Program-made: the position numbers and the translations under genes
Assembly (NCBI RefSeq): GCF_900107205.1
Contig: NZ_FNPC01000001.1
Span: 403,213-467,212, forward strand
DNA: 64,000 nt
Source: Halopenitus persicus
Lineage (GTDB): Archaea; Halobacteriota; Halobacteria; Halobacteriales; Haloferacaceae
Reading direction: 5' to 3'
Shown here: positions 7,890-15,825 of the stretch, in pieces
How the letters are laid out: every line of letters starts with the position of its first letter
Position numbering within the stretch: the stretch's first letter is position 1
Notes under the pieces: model-generated
Told to the model about the DNA's origin: nothing
The model's database searches: none
The model's input: only the letters and a program-made list of their open reading frames with translations

Positions 7890-9044
7890 TCAGTCGATCG
7901 CTGTCGTCTCCGCGAGCGTCTCCCCGCGCTCGAACCGGTGGGCGGTCAGTTCGGAGATGTCAACGGTGCTGGCCGCCCCGTCGAGGACCAGCTCCGAGAC
8001 GACCTGCCCGGTGGCCGGCGAGTGCATGAAGCCGTGCCCGGAGAAGCCGCAGGCGTTGACGAATCCGGGGACCGTCTCCTCGATGATCGGGTGGTGGTCC
8101 GGCGTCATCGCGTAGAGTCCAGCCCAGCCGCGGCGCATCTCCGTTTCGGGTCCGAAGTACGACGCGACGTCGGTGAGGCGGTCGAGCACCTCGACGGCCC
8201 AGTCCAGGTCGTGTCGGGTGCGGAAGCCGTCCGGATCCATCTCGGGGTCGTGGTCCGCGTAGCGTCCCCCGGCGACCACGCCGCCGTCGCGCTCCGGCCG
8301 GAAGTGGGTGCTCCGGTCGACGTCGACCGCGAACGGGTGGTCCTCGGGCACGGCCGTCTCCGGGTCGAGGACCACGAGCTGTCGCCGTTTCGGGACGATC
8401 GGCACGTCGACGCCGGCCATCGCCGCGACCTCGCCTGCCCACGCGCCCGCGGCGTTGACGACGAAGTCGGACCGAAACCGGCCCGCGGTGGTCTCGACGC
8501 CGGTCACTTCGCCCTCCTCGGTTCGGAGCACGTCGGTCACCTCGACTCCGGTCTCGACCGTCGCCCCGGCCTCGGTCGCCGCCCGCGAGAACCCCTGGAG
8601 GCCGAGGTGAGGGTCCGCCCAGCCGTCGGTGTGAAGGAAGGAGGCGCCGACGACGTCCGCGGTCCGGAGCTCCGGGAACCGGTCGGCGACGGTTCCGGGC
8701 TCCAGAAACTCGCTCGGCACGCCGCGGTCGTTCTGCGTCCGTACGTTGCGCCGGAGCTGGGTCGCGGTCGCCTCCGTCCGCGCCAGAAAGAGATAGCCCA
8801 TCTGCCGGTACTCGACGTCGGTGCCGAACCGCTCCGCGAACGACTCCCACACCGGAACGCTCGCCTTCGAGAGCTCGACGTTCACCGGCGAGGAGAACTG
8901 CGACCGGATCCCGCCGTTCGCGCGGTCGGTGCTGCCCGCGCCGACGGCGGACTTCTCGAGCACCGTCACGTCGGCGCCGCGGTCGGCGAGGGAATACGCC
9001 GCGGCCAGGCCGACGATCCCGCCGCCGACGACGGTCACGTCCAT
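7890..9044 (-). CDS. FAD-dependent amine / D-amino-acid oxidoreductase (DAO family), copy 2
   Basis: A 384-residue paralogue of the preceding flavoprotein, with the same length and order of motifs: VVGGGIVGLAAAYSLADRG, GGIRSQFSSP, NAAGAWAG and GFSGHGFMHSPATGQV. The start at 9044 is preceded by GGGAGG eight bases upstream, a good Shine-Dalgarno sequence, so the longer reading from 9089 is unlikely. A CCTTATATA box (minus strand, 9091-9099) gives a leader of roughly 25 bases. Tandem duplication followed by divergence is the simplest origin. The substrates of the two copies may differ. Confidence 0.9.
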   Translation of the reverse strand: MDVTVVGGGIVGLAAAYSLADRGADVTVLEKSAVGAGSTDRANGGIRSQFSSPVNVELSKASVPVWESFAERFGTDVEYRQMGYLFLARTEATATQLRRNVRTQNDRGVPSEFLEPGTVADRFPELRTADVVGASFLHTDGWADPHLGLQGFSRAATEAGATVETGVEVTDVLRTEEGEVTGVETTAGRFRSDFVVNAAGAWAGEVAAMAGVDVPIVPKRRQLVVLDPETAVPEDHPFAVDVDRSTHFRPERDGGVVAGGRYADHDPEMDPDGFRTRHDLDWAVEVLDRLTDVASYFGPETEMRRGWAGLYAMTPDHHPIIEETVPGFVNACGFSGHGFMHSPATGQVVSELVLDGAASTVDISELTAHRFERGETLAETTAID

Positions 9045-9196
9045 GTGATCGCCTCCCAAAACATCGTTCGTACGGTACTGCGACAGCAACTATATAAGGG
9101 TTTCTCCGGAGCAGAAGGACCGCCGCGCGGAAACCGTGTCGCAGCCGTGCGGAACCCCGTGACTGCCGCGCCGGCCCGGATCGCGGAAACACGAAT

Positions 9197-9205
9197 CCTT
9201 TTAAC
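9197..9205 (+). promoter_or_regulatory. TATA box of the SDR gene
   Basis: CCTTTTAAC ends 22 bases before the ATG at 9228, supporting leaderless initiation there. Confidence 0.55.
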
Positions 9206-9227
9206 ACCCTTCCTCCATCGGTATGGT

Positions 9228-10058
9228 ATGCGTGTACTCGTCACGGGAGCGAGCGGACGCGTCGCCGACGGGATCAAGAACCATCTCGAGGGGGATCCGG
9301 CCTACGAGTTCGTCTATCTCGACCGGGAGGACGGCCCCGACGTCGACCACGTCGCCGACGTCGCCGACTACGAGGCGATCCGGCCCGCGTTCGACGGCGT
9401 CGACGCGGTCATCCATCTGGCGGCGTATCCGACCACCGACGGCACCTGGGAGCAGGTGCTCAACAGCAACATCATCGGGACGCGGAACGTGCTGGAGGCG
9501 GCGGCGGACGCCGGGGTCAGCGACTTCGTGTTCGCCTCCTCGATACACGCGGCCGGGATGTGGGAGGAGGAGAACAAGCCGGACATTTATGACATCGACG
9601 ACGACGTCACCGTCACCGTCGACGACCAGGAGCGGCCGGACTCCTACTACGGGGTCTCGAAGGCGTACGGCGAGGACATCGGGCGGTATTACGTCGAGCA
9701 GCGCGAGTTCCCCGAGCAGTTCTACGCCATCCGCATCGCGAGCATCCGCGCCGGCAAGTACGACAACCCGTACGGCGACGCCGAGCTCGGGGTCGAGCGG
9801 GGCGACTGGGAGCGCGGCAGCGAGGAGTACGTCACGCAGGTGAAGCGGCTGAAGGGGACCTGGCTCTCGCTGCGGGACTTCGCACAGATCCTGGAGTGCT
9901 GCTTCGAGGACGACGAGGTGGAGTGGGGCGCCTTCTTCGGCACCAGCGAGAACGACCGGAGCTGGTTCGACATCGAACACACCAAGGAGGTGCTGGGATA
10001 CGAGCCGCGGGACCGCGCGGAGGACTGGCAGTCGCCGCCGCCCGAGCTCGTCGAGTGA
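9228..10058 (+). CDS. Extended SDR, NAD-dependent epimerase/dehydrogenase (uronate/sugar dehydrogenase-like)
   Basis: A 276-residue NAD(P)-binding SDR. The cofactor motif is TGASGRVADG at the N-terminus. DVAD and HLAAYP follow, then the catalytic Ser region (ASSIHAAG) and the YYGVSK catalytic Tyr-x3-Lys. It resembles the extended SDRs that include uronate dehydrogenase and haloarchaeal NAD-dependent glucose-6-phosphate dehydrogenase, although no close match can be claimed. Its neighbours suggest it oxidises a sugar or hydroxy-acid intermediate in the same catabolic block. The start is supported by the upstream TATA box. Confidence 0.85.
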   Translation: MRVLVTGASGRVADGIKNHLEGDPAYEFVYLDREDGPDVDHVADVADYEAIRPAFDGVDAVIHLAAYPTTDGTWEQVLNSNIIGTRNVLEAAADAGVSDFVFASSIHAAGMWEEENKPDIYDIDDDVTVTVDDQERPDSYYGVSKAYGEDIGRYYVEQREFPEQFYAIRIASIRAGKYDNPYGDAELGVERGDWERGSEEYVTQVKRLKGTWLSLRDFAQILECCFEDDEVEWGAFFGTSENDRSWFDIEHTKEVLGYEPRDRAEDWQSPPPELVE

Positions 10059-10133
10059 GTCCGCTCGCCACGTCCTGCCGGAGTTGCTGGGGTCAGCAGA
10101 ACGTTTAGGAGGCGAGCGACCGCAGACGCCGAC

Positions 10134-11159
10134 ATGACCTGGGAGCCGCCGGCCGACTGGCCGCGGATCGAGACGATCGAATCACACGCCGGCGGCGAGC
10201 CCCTCCGCATCGTCGTCGACGGGATGCCGGACCTGCCGGGCGAGACGATGCTCGAGAAGCGGCGATACGCCCGCGAGCACCACGACGACCTCCGAACGGC
10301 GCTGATGTTGGAGCCCCGGGGCCACGCCGACATGTACGGCGCCGTCCTCACGGAACCGGTGACCCCGGACGGCGACGCGGGCGTCCTCTTCACCCACACC
10401 GACGGGTACAGCACGATGTGCGGCCACGGCGTCATCGCGCTCGGAACGGTGCTGCCCGAGACCGGCCTCCCGGGTCGCGACCGTGAGGACGGGGACCCCG
10501 TCCTCCGGCTGGACACGCCGGCGGGTCGCGTCACCGCCCGCCCGACGATCGAGGACGGCCGCGTCGAGCGCGTTGCCTTCGAGAACGTGCCCGCCTACGT
10601 CGTCTCGCTTGCCGAGTCCGTCCACGTCCCCGACTACGGCCGGATCGAGTACGACCTCGCGTTCGGCGGCGCGTACTACGCCTACTGTGACGCCGCGCAG
10701 TTCGACGTCTCGGTGGACGGCGATTCGGTCGCGGACCTCATCGACGTCGGCCGGGCGGTGAAGCGGGCCGTCGCCGCCGACGTCTCGATCACCCACCCGG
10801 CGGCGGACGACCTCGGGTTCCTGTACGGGGTCGTGCTCACGGACGAGCCGCGGGGAGAGGGCGACGTGCGCAACGCGTGCATCTTCGCCGACGGGGAGGT
10901 CGACCGGAGTCCGACGGGAACGGGCGTCAGCGGCCACCTCGCGCTCGGGCACGCCCGCGGCACGCTCGCCCCCGACGAGCCGTACGTCGTGGAGAGCGTG
11001 ATCGGATCCACGTTCACCGGCCGGATCCGCGAGACCGTCGACTACCACGGCCGCGAGGCGGTGGTGCCGGAGATCGAGGGGAGCGCACACGTGACCGGAA
11101 CGAGCACGTTCACCGTCGACCCCGCGGACCCGCTGGGAACCGGCTTCTCCCTGCGGTGA
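10134..11159 (+). CDS. Proline racemase-family enzyme, probable trans-3-hydroxy-L-proline dehydratase
   Basis: A 341-residue member of the proline racemase / hydroxyproline epimerase fold. The first catalytic Cys is present (MCGHG, Cys96). In the second catalytic motif the usual Cys is replaced by Thr (DRSPTGTGVSG, Thr261). Thr at this place is characteristic of trans-3-hydroxy-L-proline dehydratases, which cannot run the two-base racemase reaction; the expected product is delta-1-pyrroline-2-carboxylate. The substrate-binding FGGAYYAY segment is also visible. It is the last gene of the 5.5-11.2 kb block and follows the SDR by 75 bp in the same direction. Confidence 0.85.
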   Translation: MTWEPPADWPRIETIESHAGGEPLRIVVDGMPDLPGETMLEKRRYAREHHDDLRTALMLEPRGHADMYGAVLTEPVTPDGDAGVLFTHTDGYSTMCGHGVIALGTVLPETGLPGRDREDGDPVLRLDTPAGRVTARPTIEDGRVERVAFENVPAYVVSLAESVHVPDYGRIEYDLAFGGAYYAYCDAAQFDVSVDGDSVADLIDVGRAVKRAVAADVSITHPAADDLGFLYGVVLTDEPRGEGDVRNACIFADGEVDRSPTGTGVSGHLALGHARGTLAPDEPYVVESVIGSTFTGRIRETVDYHGREAVVPEIEGSAHVTGTSTFTVDPADPLGTGFSLR

Positions 11160-11441
11160 CCGAGTTAAATCGGTTCCCATAGATATGATTGACATATATA
11201 TCATAAATTTAATATTTTATGGATTTATAAGATAAGATATAAGACATCATTTACTACTTTTGAGTATCGATCGGCTGGCTGAAGTTCGATTTATGTAGCC
11301 ATCACCATTCTAATATAGAATATATAAATTCTGGCGAATTCATCCATTGATGATATACCGCCGAAAGATATTTTATATTATCAAATATAGTATTTAAATG
11401 ACTACCGACGAGACGGAGGGGAATGGGAGCGCCGACGTCGA
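11160..11441. other. AT-rich intergenic island
   Basis: About 280 bp of very AT-rich DNA between two stop codons of convergent genes. It includes several A/T runs that could terminate both. I see no gene, no tRNA and no perfect long hairpin. Confidence 0.6.
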
Positions 11442-11672
11442 TCAGGGACACGCACGTGTCCGTGCCTCGTCGACGAGGATGGTACCGTCACCGGAGATCT
11501 CCACGGTGTGGTTCGGGAGCTCGAACCGTAGCGTCCACGACTCGCTTTTGTGCTCGTCCAACCGCTGGATGGCGGCCATCGAAACGTGGTCCTCGAGGGC
11601 GATCTCCAGTTCGGACGGGTCCGTGCCCTCCGCGTCAGCAACCGCCCGAATGAGTGCCTGCCGAAGGGTCAT
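11442..11672 (-). CDS. HalOD1 output-domain protein
   Basis: A 76-residue protein consisting of a single HalOD1-type domain, a small haloarchaeal output domain often found at the end of signalling proteins or alone. The features I used are the N-terminal helix TLRQALIRAVADAEG with DPSEL, the central HVSMAAIQRLDEH helix and a beta pair ending HTVEISGDGTILV. It starts at ATG 11672; readings that extend further upstream cross the relic of another gene and look artefactual. Presumed cytoplasmic. The partner and regulated process are unknown. Confidence 0.8.
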   Translation of the reverse strand: MTLRQALIRAVADAEGTDPSELEIALEDHVSMAAIQRLDEHKSESWTLRFELPNHTVEISGDGTILVDEARTRACP

Positions 11673-11759
11673 TCGTCGTGGGTCATCCCCCGAGCGGAAA
11701 GTCTCTTGTGGTTCCCCGAACGGCGGGAGGGGCGTTCCGATGGCCGAAAACGGGGAGCA

Positions 11760-12077
11760 CGGCTCGAACATTCGGACGGATTCGCGAAACCGGTGCCGAC
11801 GGCCGGCGCCGTCGTCGCTCTCGTCATCAGCATAGTCCTGCTGGCACAAGCCGTCAAAGACCTCCCGGCCGGCGCGGCATACGCCGTCCGGACGGGCATC
11901 GGGGCGTCGACGGCCACGCTTGGAATCCGCCTCTTCGACGAGCCTGCCGCCCTCGTCCGAACATCGTTCATCAGCGTGATCGTCGTCGGCATCCGGTTTG
12001 CACGCCGTCTCGAGCGGGTGGCGACCGGACAGCCCGGACGACCAACGGCACACCGACGCACGGGCGATCGCATCTGA
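11760..12077 (+). pseudogene. 5'-truncated SMR (SugE/EmrE-type) transporter
   Basis: One frame encodes the last three quarters of a small multidrug resistance protein: EHSDGFAKPVPTAG, then a hydrophobic helix, then KDLPAGAAYAVRTGIGAS, LGIRLFDEPAALVR and a final hydrophobic segment. The family normally begins with another helix carrying an essential Glu. That helix is missing in all three frames upstream, where DNA unlike a membrane gene is found instead. I therefore call it a relic. It runs divergently from HalOD1. A short fused ORF could still be translated, but it could not form a normal SMR pump. Confidence 0.65.
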
Positions 12078-12117
12078 GTTCGACGATCGTCGTATCGGAG
12101 CTCGTCGCATAACAGAA

Positions 12118-12124
12118 CCCTTTT
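12118..12124 (+). promoter_or_regulatory. TATA-like box upstream of pccB and its leader ORF
   Basis: CCCTTTT lies about 26 bases before the ATG at 12150, which would place a leaderless transcript start at the 7-codon leader ORF rather than at pccB itself. Confidence 0.4.
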
Positions 12125-12149
12125 GCCCCGTCTGGCGGAGTCACACACA

Positions 12150-12173
12150 ATGAGTCAGGGTGGTCCGCCGTGA
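12150..12173 (+). CDS. Seven-residue leader ORF coupled to pccB
   Basis: ATG-AGT-CAG-GGT-GGT-CCG-CCG-TGA encodes MSQGGPP. Its stop TGA overlaps the GTG start of pccB in a GTGA quartet. The ATG sits at the leaderless distance from the TATA-like box at 12118-12124. This is a reading from position and spacing only. It could be a translated leader that delivers ribosomes to pccB, or a coincidence. Confidence 0.35.
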   Translation: MSQGGPP

Positions 12174-13720
12174 CGATGGACGACCGGATCGACGACCTCC
12201 GCGAGCGCCGGGAGCGGGCGCGGAAGGGCGGCGGGGAGGAGCGCATCGCGTCCCAACACGAGAAGGGGAAGATGACCGCCCGCGAGCGGATCGACTACTT
12301 CGTCGACGACGGGACCTTCCACGAGTTCGACCGGTTCCGCACCCACCGCAACCACTCCTTCGGGATGGAGGAGACGAAGATCCCCGGCGACGGGGTCGTG
12401 ACCGGCTACGGCGACGTGAACGGCCGCAAGACGTTCGTCTTCGCGCACGACTTCACCGTCTTCGGGGGGTCGCTCGGCGAGGTGTTCGCCGAGAAGATCT
12501 GCAAGCTGATGGACACGGCGATGGAGGTCGGCGCGCCCGTCGTCGGCCTGAACGACTCCGCCGGGGCGCGCATCCAGGAGGGCGTCGGCGCGCTCGGCGG
12601 GTTCGCGGAGATCTTCAGGCGCAACACCGAGGCCTCGGGCGTGATCCCGCAGATCTCCGGGATCATGGGCCCGTGTGCCGGCGGCGCGGTCTACTCCCCG
12701 GCGATCACCGACTTCACCGTGATGGTGAAAGACACCTCCCACATGTTCATCACCGGGCCCGACGTGATCGAGACGGTGACCGGCGAGGAGGTGACCTTCG
12801 AGGAGCTCGGCGGCGCGGTCACCCACTCCTCGCGAACCGGCGTGGCCCACTTCGCCGAGGAGTCCGAGGAGGACGCCCTCGACCGGATCGCCCGGCTGCT
12901 GTCGTACCTCCCGCAGAACAACGTCGAGGACCCGCCGCGGGTCGACCCCTGGGACGACCCCGACCGCGCCGACCCGGAGCTCGAGACGATCGTCCCGGAC
13001 GCGCCGCGCAAGCCCTACGATATGACCGCGGTGATCGAGCGCGTCGTCGACGAGGGGTCGTTCCTGGAGGTGCAGGCGAACTTCGCGAAGAACCTCGTGA
13101 TCGGCTTCGCCAGGCTCGACGGCCGGTCGGTCGGGATCGTCGCGAACAACCCGCGGGTCAACGCCGGCACGCTCGACATCGAGGCCAGCCAGAAGGGCGC
13201 GCGCTTCGTCCGGCTGTGTGACGCGTTCAACGTCCCGATCCTCACCTTCGAGGACGTCCCGGGCTTCATGCCCGGCACCGACCAGGAGCACAACGGGATC
13301 ATCCGCCACGGCGCGAAGCTGCTGTACGCCTACTCGGAGGCGACCGTCCCGCTTTTGACCGTCATCACCCGCAAGGCCTACGGCGGCGCCTACTGCGTGA
13401 TGGCCTCGAAACACGTCGGCGGCGACGTCAACTACGCCTGGCCGACCGCCGAGATCGCGGTGATGGGCCCGAAGGGCGCCGTGAACGTCCTCTACCGCGA
13501 GGAGCTGGCGAACGCCGAGGACCCCGAGGCGCGCCGGCAGGAGCTGATCGACGAGTACCGCGAGGAGTTCGCGAACCCCTACACCGCCGCCGACCGCGGC
13601 TACATCGACGACGTCATCGAGCCGACCGAGACCCGGTCACGGCTCGTCGACGACCTCGAAATGCTGGCGAGCAAGCGGGACGAGCTTCCCGAGAAGAAAC
13701 ACGGCAACCTCCCGATCTGA
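12170..13720 (+). CDS. pccB: Acyl-CoA (propionyl-CoA) carboxylase, carboxyltransferase beta subunit
   Basis: This 516-residue biotin-dependent carboxyltransferase transfers CO2 from carboxybiotin to propionyl-CoA (or acetyl-CoA), giving (S)-methylmalonyl-CoA. Crotonase-fold carboxyltransferase halves are visible, with [22 protein letters not shown] and FITGPDVI in the N half. [31 protein letters not shown] and [11 protein letters not shown] are in the C half. The end KKHGNLPI is the family norm. I used GTG 12170 because haloarchaeal PccB proteins begin MTM(E/D)DRI; ATG 12176 is an alternative. It is followed four bases later by the small pccX-like gene. The biotin carboxylase subunit is not in this window. 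Confidence 0.94.
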   Translation: MTMDDRIDDLRERRERARKGGGEERIASQHEKGKMTARERIDYFVDDGTFHEFDRFRTHRNHSFGMEETKIPGDGVVTGYGDVNGRKTFVFAHDFTVFGGSLGEVFAEKICKLMDTAMEVGAPVVGLNDSAGARIQEGVGALGGFAEIFRRNTEASGVIPQISGIMGPCAGGAVYSPAITDFTVMVKDTSHMFITGPDVIETVTGEEVTFEELGGAVTHSSRTGVAHFAEESEEDALDRIARLLSYLPQNNVEDPPRVDPWDDPDRADPELETIVPDAPRKPYDMTAVIERVVDEGSFLEVQANFAKNLVIGFARLDGRSVGIVANNPRVNAGTLDIEASQKGARFVRLCDAFNVPILTFEDVPGFMPGTDQEHNGIIRHGAKLLYAYSEATVPLLTVITRKAYGGAYCVMASKHVGGDVNYAWPTAEIAVMGPKGAVNVLYREELANAEDPEARRQELIDEYREEFANPYTAADRGYIDDVIEPTETRSRLVDDLEMLASKRDELPEKKHGNLPI

Positions 13721-13724
13721 TCCG

Positions 13725-14069
13725 ATGGCGAACGACACGCCTGATGCGGACGAACGAAGCGGCGCCGGTGACGCCGACGGTGCCGGATGCGACGCGGACC
13801 TCAGCGACCGGCTCTCGATCCCCGACGACGCCGAGCCCGAGGAGGCCGCCGCCATCGTCGCCGCCATCGCCGCACACCTGCAGGACCGGGACCGTACCCT
13901 CGCCGCCGCGGCGGCCGCGGCTGCGGCGGCGGCCGCGGAGGACGGGTGGGACGGCGACCGCTGGACGTTCGCGGGCCGAACCGCCGCGCTCCGGGGCCGG
14001 TCCGCCAGGGTTCCCGACGGCGCGCCGCGCGATGCCTGGACGGCCGCCGGACGCAGCGATCGGTTCTGA
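13725..14069 (+). CDS. Small carboxylase accessory subunit (PccX-like)
   Basis: This 114-residue acidic protein starts four bases after pccB, so it is co-transcribed. It contains an Asp/Glu-rich N-terminus, an [14 protein letters not shown] helix, a run of about twelve alanines encoded by repetitive GCG/GCC codons (near residues 60-71), and the C-terminal pair W-F-x-GR followed by DAWTAAGR. These last features match the small third subunit (PccX in Haloferax mediterranei; epsilon-like subunits elsewhere) needed for propionyl-CoA carboxylase. The alanine run looks like repeat expansion. The assignment rests mainly on gene order and the C-terminal pattern. Confidence 0.7.
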   Translation: MANDTPDADERSGAGDADGAGCDADLSDRLSIPDDAEPEEAAAIVAAIAAHLQDRDRTLAAAAAAAAAAAAEDGWDGDRWTFAGRTAALRGRSARVPDGAPRDAWTAAGRSDRF

Positions 14070-14133
14070 GACGCACAGGGATCGGCGCGACGACGCCGTC
14101 CGCTCCGACGGACTCGGGTTCCGACTCGCCCGG

Positions 14134-14715
14134 TCAGGCGGCGTCCTCGGTCCGCGACTCGGGCGGGTTCACGCGCGCGAACTCGAGACCGGCCCGGCGA
14201 GCGGTGCGGGCGTCGCGGTCGGAATCGCCGACGAAGATCGACCGCTCGGGGTCGGCCGACAGCGCCTCGACGGTCGCCCGGAGGGGTTCGGGGTCCGGCT
14301 TGTAGGTCCCGACGGTGTCGCGGCCGACGACCGCGCTCACGCGGTCCTCGAGCCCGTGGGTTTGGAGGGCGATCCGGCAGGCCTCCTCGGCGTTGAGCGA
14401 GCAGACCCCGGTTCGAGTCGCCCGGTCCGTCGAGAGGACGTCCGCGGCCGCGAGCCGGCGTGACTCGCGCGCGCCCTCGTGTTCGTGAGCGGCGATGGCC
14501 GCCTCGACGGCGTCCGCGATCCCGTACTCCGGGGCCGCCTCGAGAAGGTCCCAGAGGCCGTCGCTCGGGGGTTTGACCGCGTGTTCGGCGTACACCGCGA
14601 GCACGTCGTCGGCGACGGCGTTCCAGTCGACCGCCAGCCGGACCAACGTTCCGTCGAGGTCGTAGATCACGGCGTCGTAGGCGTCGGGATCGAACCCGAG
14701 GTCGAAGTCGGTCAT
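14134..14715 (-). CDS. HAD-superfamily hydrolase (phosphatase)
   Basis: A 193-residue HAD hydrolase with the nucleophile motif IYDLDGTLV near the N-terminus, a helical cap, the motif III lysine in TYKPDPEP and the motif IV acidic pair in VGDSDRDARTA. I chose ATG 14715 over an upstream in-frame GTG. It is likely a small-molecule phosphatase (phosphoglycolate-phosphatase-like subclass). It stands alone between pccX (convergent) and the PurM-like gene. The substrate is unknown. HAD phosphatases have been proposed for RuBP dephosphorylation in haloarchaea, but nothing here proves that. Confidence 0.85.
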   Translation of the reverse strand: MTDFDLGFDPDAYDAVIYDLDGTLVRLAVDWNAVADDVLAVYAEHAVKPPSDGLWDLLEAAPEYGIADAVEAAIAAHEHEGARESRRLAAADVLSTDRATRTGVCSLNAEEACRIALQTHGLEDRVSAVVGRDTVGTYKPDPEPLRATVEALSADPERSIFVGDSDRDARTARRAGLEFARVNPPESRTEDAA

Positions 14716-14802
14716 ACCCCACGGTTGGGAGGCGGTCACACTGTGTGTTTCGGTCGGCGGGGTCGGGCAGCGGCCCGAAACGGAGCAGCGACGCCGAACC
14801 GG

Positions 14803-15825
14803 TCAGGAATCGCCCGCGGCCTCCCACAGGGCGTACATATCGTCCCGCGGCGGATCGAGGATCGGAGTTCCGTCGAGCACGACCGTGCCCGCGTCGACCT
14901 CGTCGGCCCCGTCGCCCGACCCGGTGCCGGCGTCGTCCGCCACGACCTCGCCGATCGCGGCGGCCTCGACGCCGATCGACTCGACGGCCGAGACGGCTTC
15001 GGCGACCCGGTCCGCCGGGACGGCAGCCAGGAGCGCGCCGGAGCCGAAGGTTCGGAGCGGATCGACGCCCATCGCCGCACAGCACGCCCGCGTTTCCGGA
15101 CGGATCGGAACGTCCTCGCGGGCGATCTCGACGCGGACGCCGGCGGCGCTCGCCATCTCGTGGACGGCGGTGAGCAGGCCGCCCTCGGTCGGGTCGTGCA
15201 TCGCTGTCGCGAGCTCCCGGATCGCGGCCGCCTCGGGGACGACGCTGACGTCGTCGAAGAACCCGAGCGCGGTCTCGAGCGTCTCGGTCTCGACGCCGGC
15301 GTTCCGGCACTCCTCGGCGAAGTCGCTCGCGAGGATCGCGGTCGCCTCGATGCCGGCGCCCTTCGTCAACACGAGCCGGTCGCCGGGCGTCGCGCCGCCG
15401 GACGGGAGAAACCGGTCCGTGGTTCCCATCGCCGTCATCGAGAGGAGCGGCCGGTCGAGCGCGGGCAGGTATTCGGTGTGCCCCCCGACGATCGCGACGC
15501 CGAGGTCGCTCGCCGTCGCGTCGAGCTGGTCGGCGAGCGTCCGCCGCGTCTCGGGGTCCTCGTCGGGCAGGAAGACGGTGCTCGTGACCCACCGCGGGTC
15601 GGCCCCGCTGACCGCGACGTCGTTGCACGCGACGTGGATCCCCAGCTGGCCGGCGCGCTCGGCCGCCAGCGAGATCGGGTCCGCGCTCACGACGAGCGTC
15701 CGGTCGCCCAGGTCGATCGCGGCCGCGTCCTCGCCGTAGGCGGCGCCCTGGATCACGGCCGGATCGGCCGCGCCGACCGCGCCGAGGAAGTCAGCGAGCC
15801 CCGCCGGGTCGAGCTTCCCCGTCAT
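14803..15825 (-). CDS. AIR synthase-related (PurM/HypE/ThiL-like) ATP-binding protein
   Basis: A 340-residue PurM-superfamily protein. N-terminal segments YGEDAAAID and VSADPISLAAE are followed by the dimer/ATP region HVACNDVAVSGADPRW. Then come VGGHTEY, and HDPTEGGLLTAVHEMA in the C-terminal domain. The pattern is closest to HypE-like AIR synthase-related proteins rather than thiamine-phosphate kinase. Its ATG overlaps the stop of the AlaX-type gene in ATGA, so the pair is translationally coupled. No hydrogenase maturation genes are nearby, so a HypE function is unlikely and the reaction remains unknown. Confidence 0.82.
   Translation of the reverse strand: MTGKLDPAGLADFLGAVGAADPAVIQGAAYGEDAAAIDLGDRTLVVSADPISLAAERAGQLGIHVACNDVAVSGADPRWVTSTVFLPDEDPETRRTLADQLDATASDLGVAIVGGHTEYLPALDRPLLSMTAMGTTDRFLPSGGATPGDRLVLTKGAGIEATAILASDFAEECRNAGVETETLETALGFFDDVSVVPEAAAIRELATAMHDPTEGGLLTAVHEMASAAGVRVEIAREDVPIRPETRACCAAMGVDPLRTFGSGALLAAVPADRVAEAVSAVESIGVEAAAIGEVVADDAGTGSGDGADEVDAGTVVLDGTPILDPPRDDMYALWEAAGDS

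Noticed and set aside
10134-11159. Call as proline racemase or 4-hydroxyproline epimerase
   Set aside because: The second catalytic Cys is Thr261, the dehydratase signature, so a two-base racemase mechanism is not possible.
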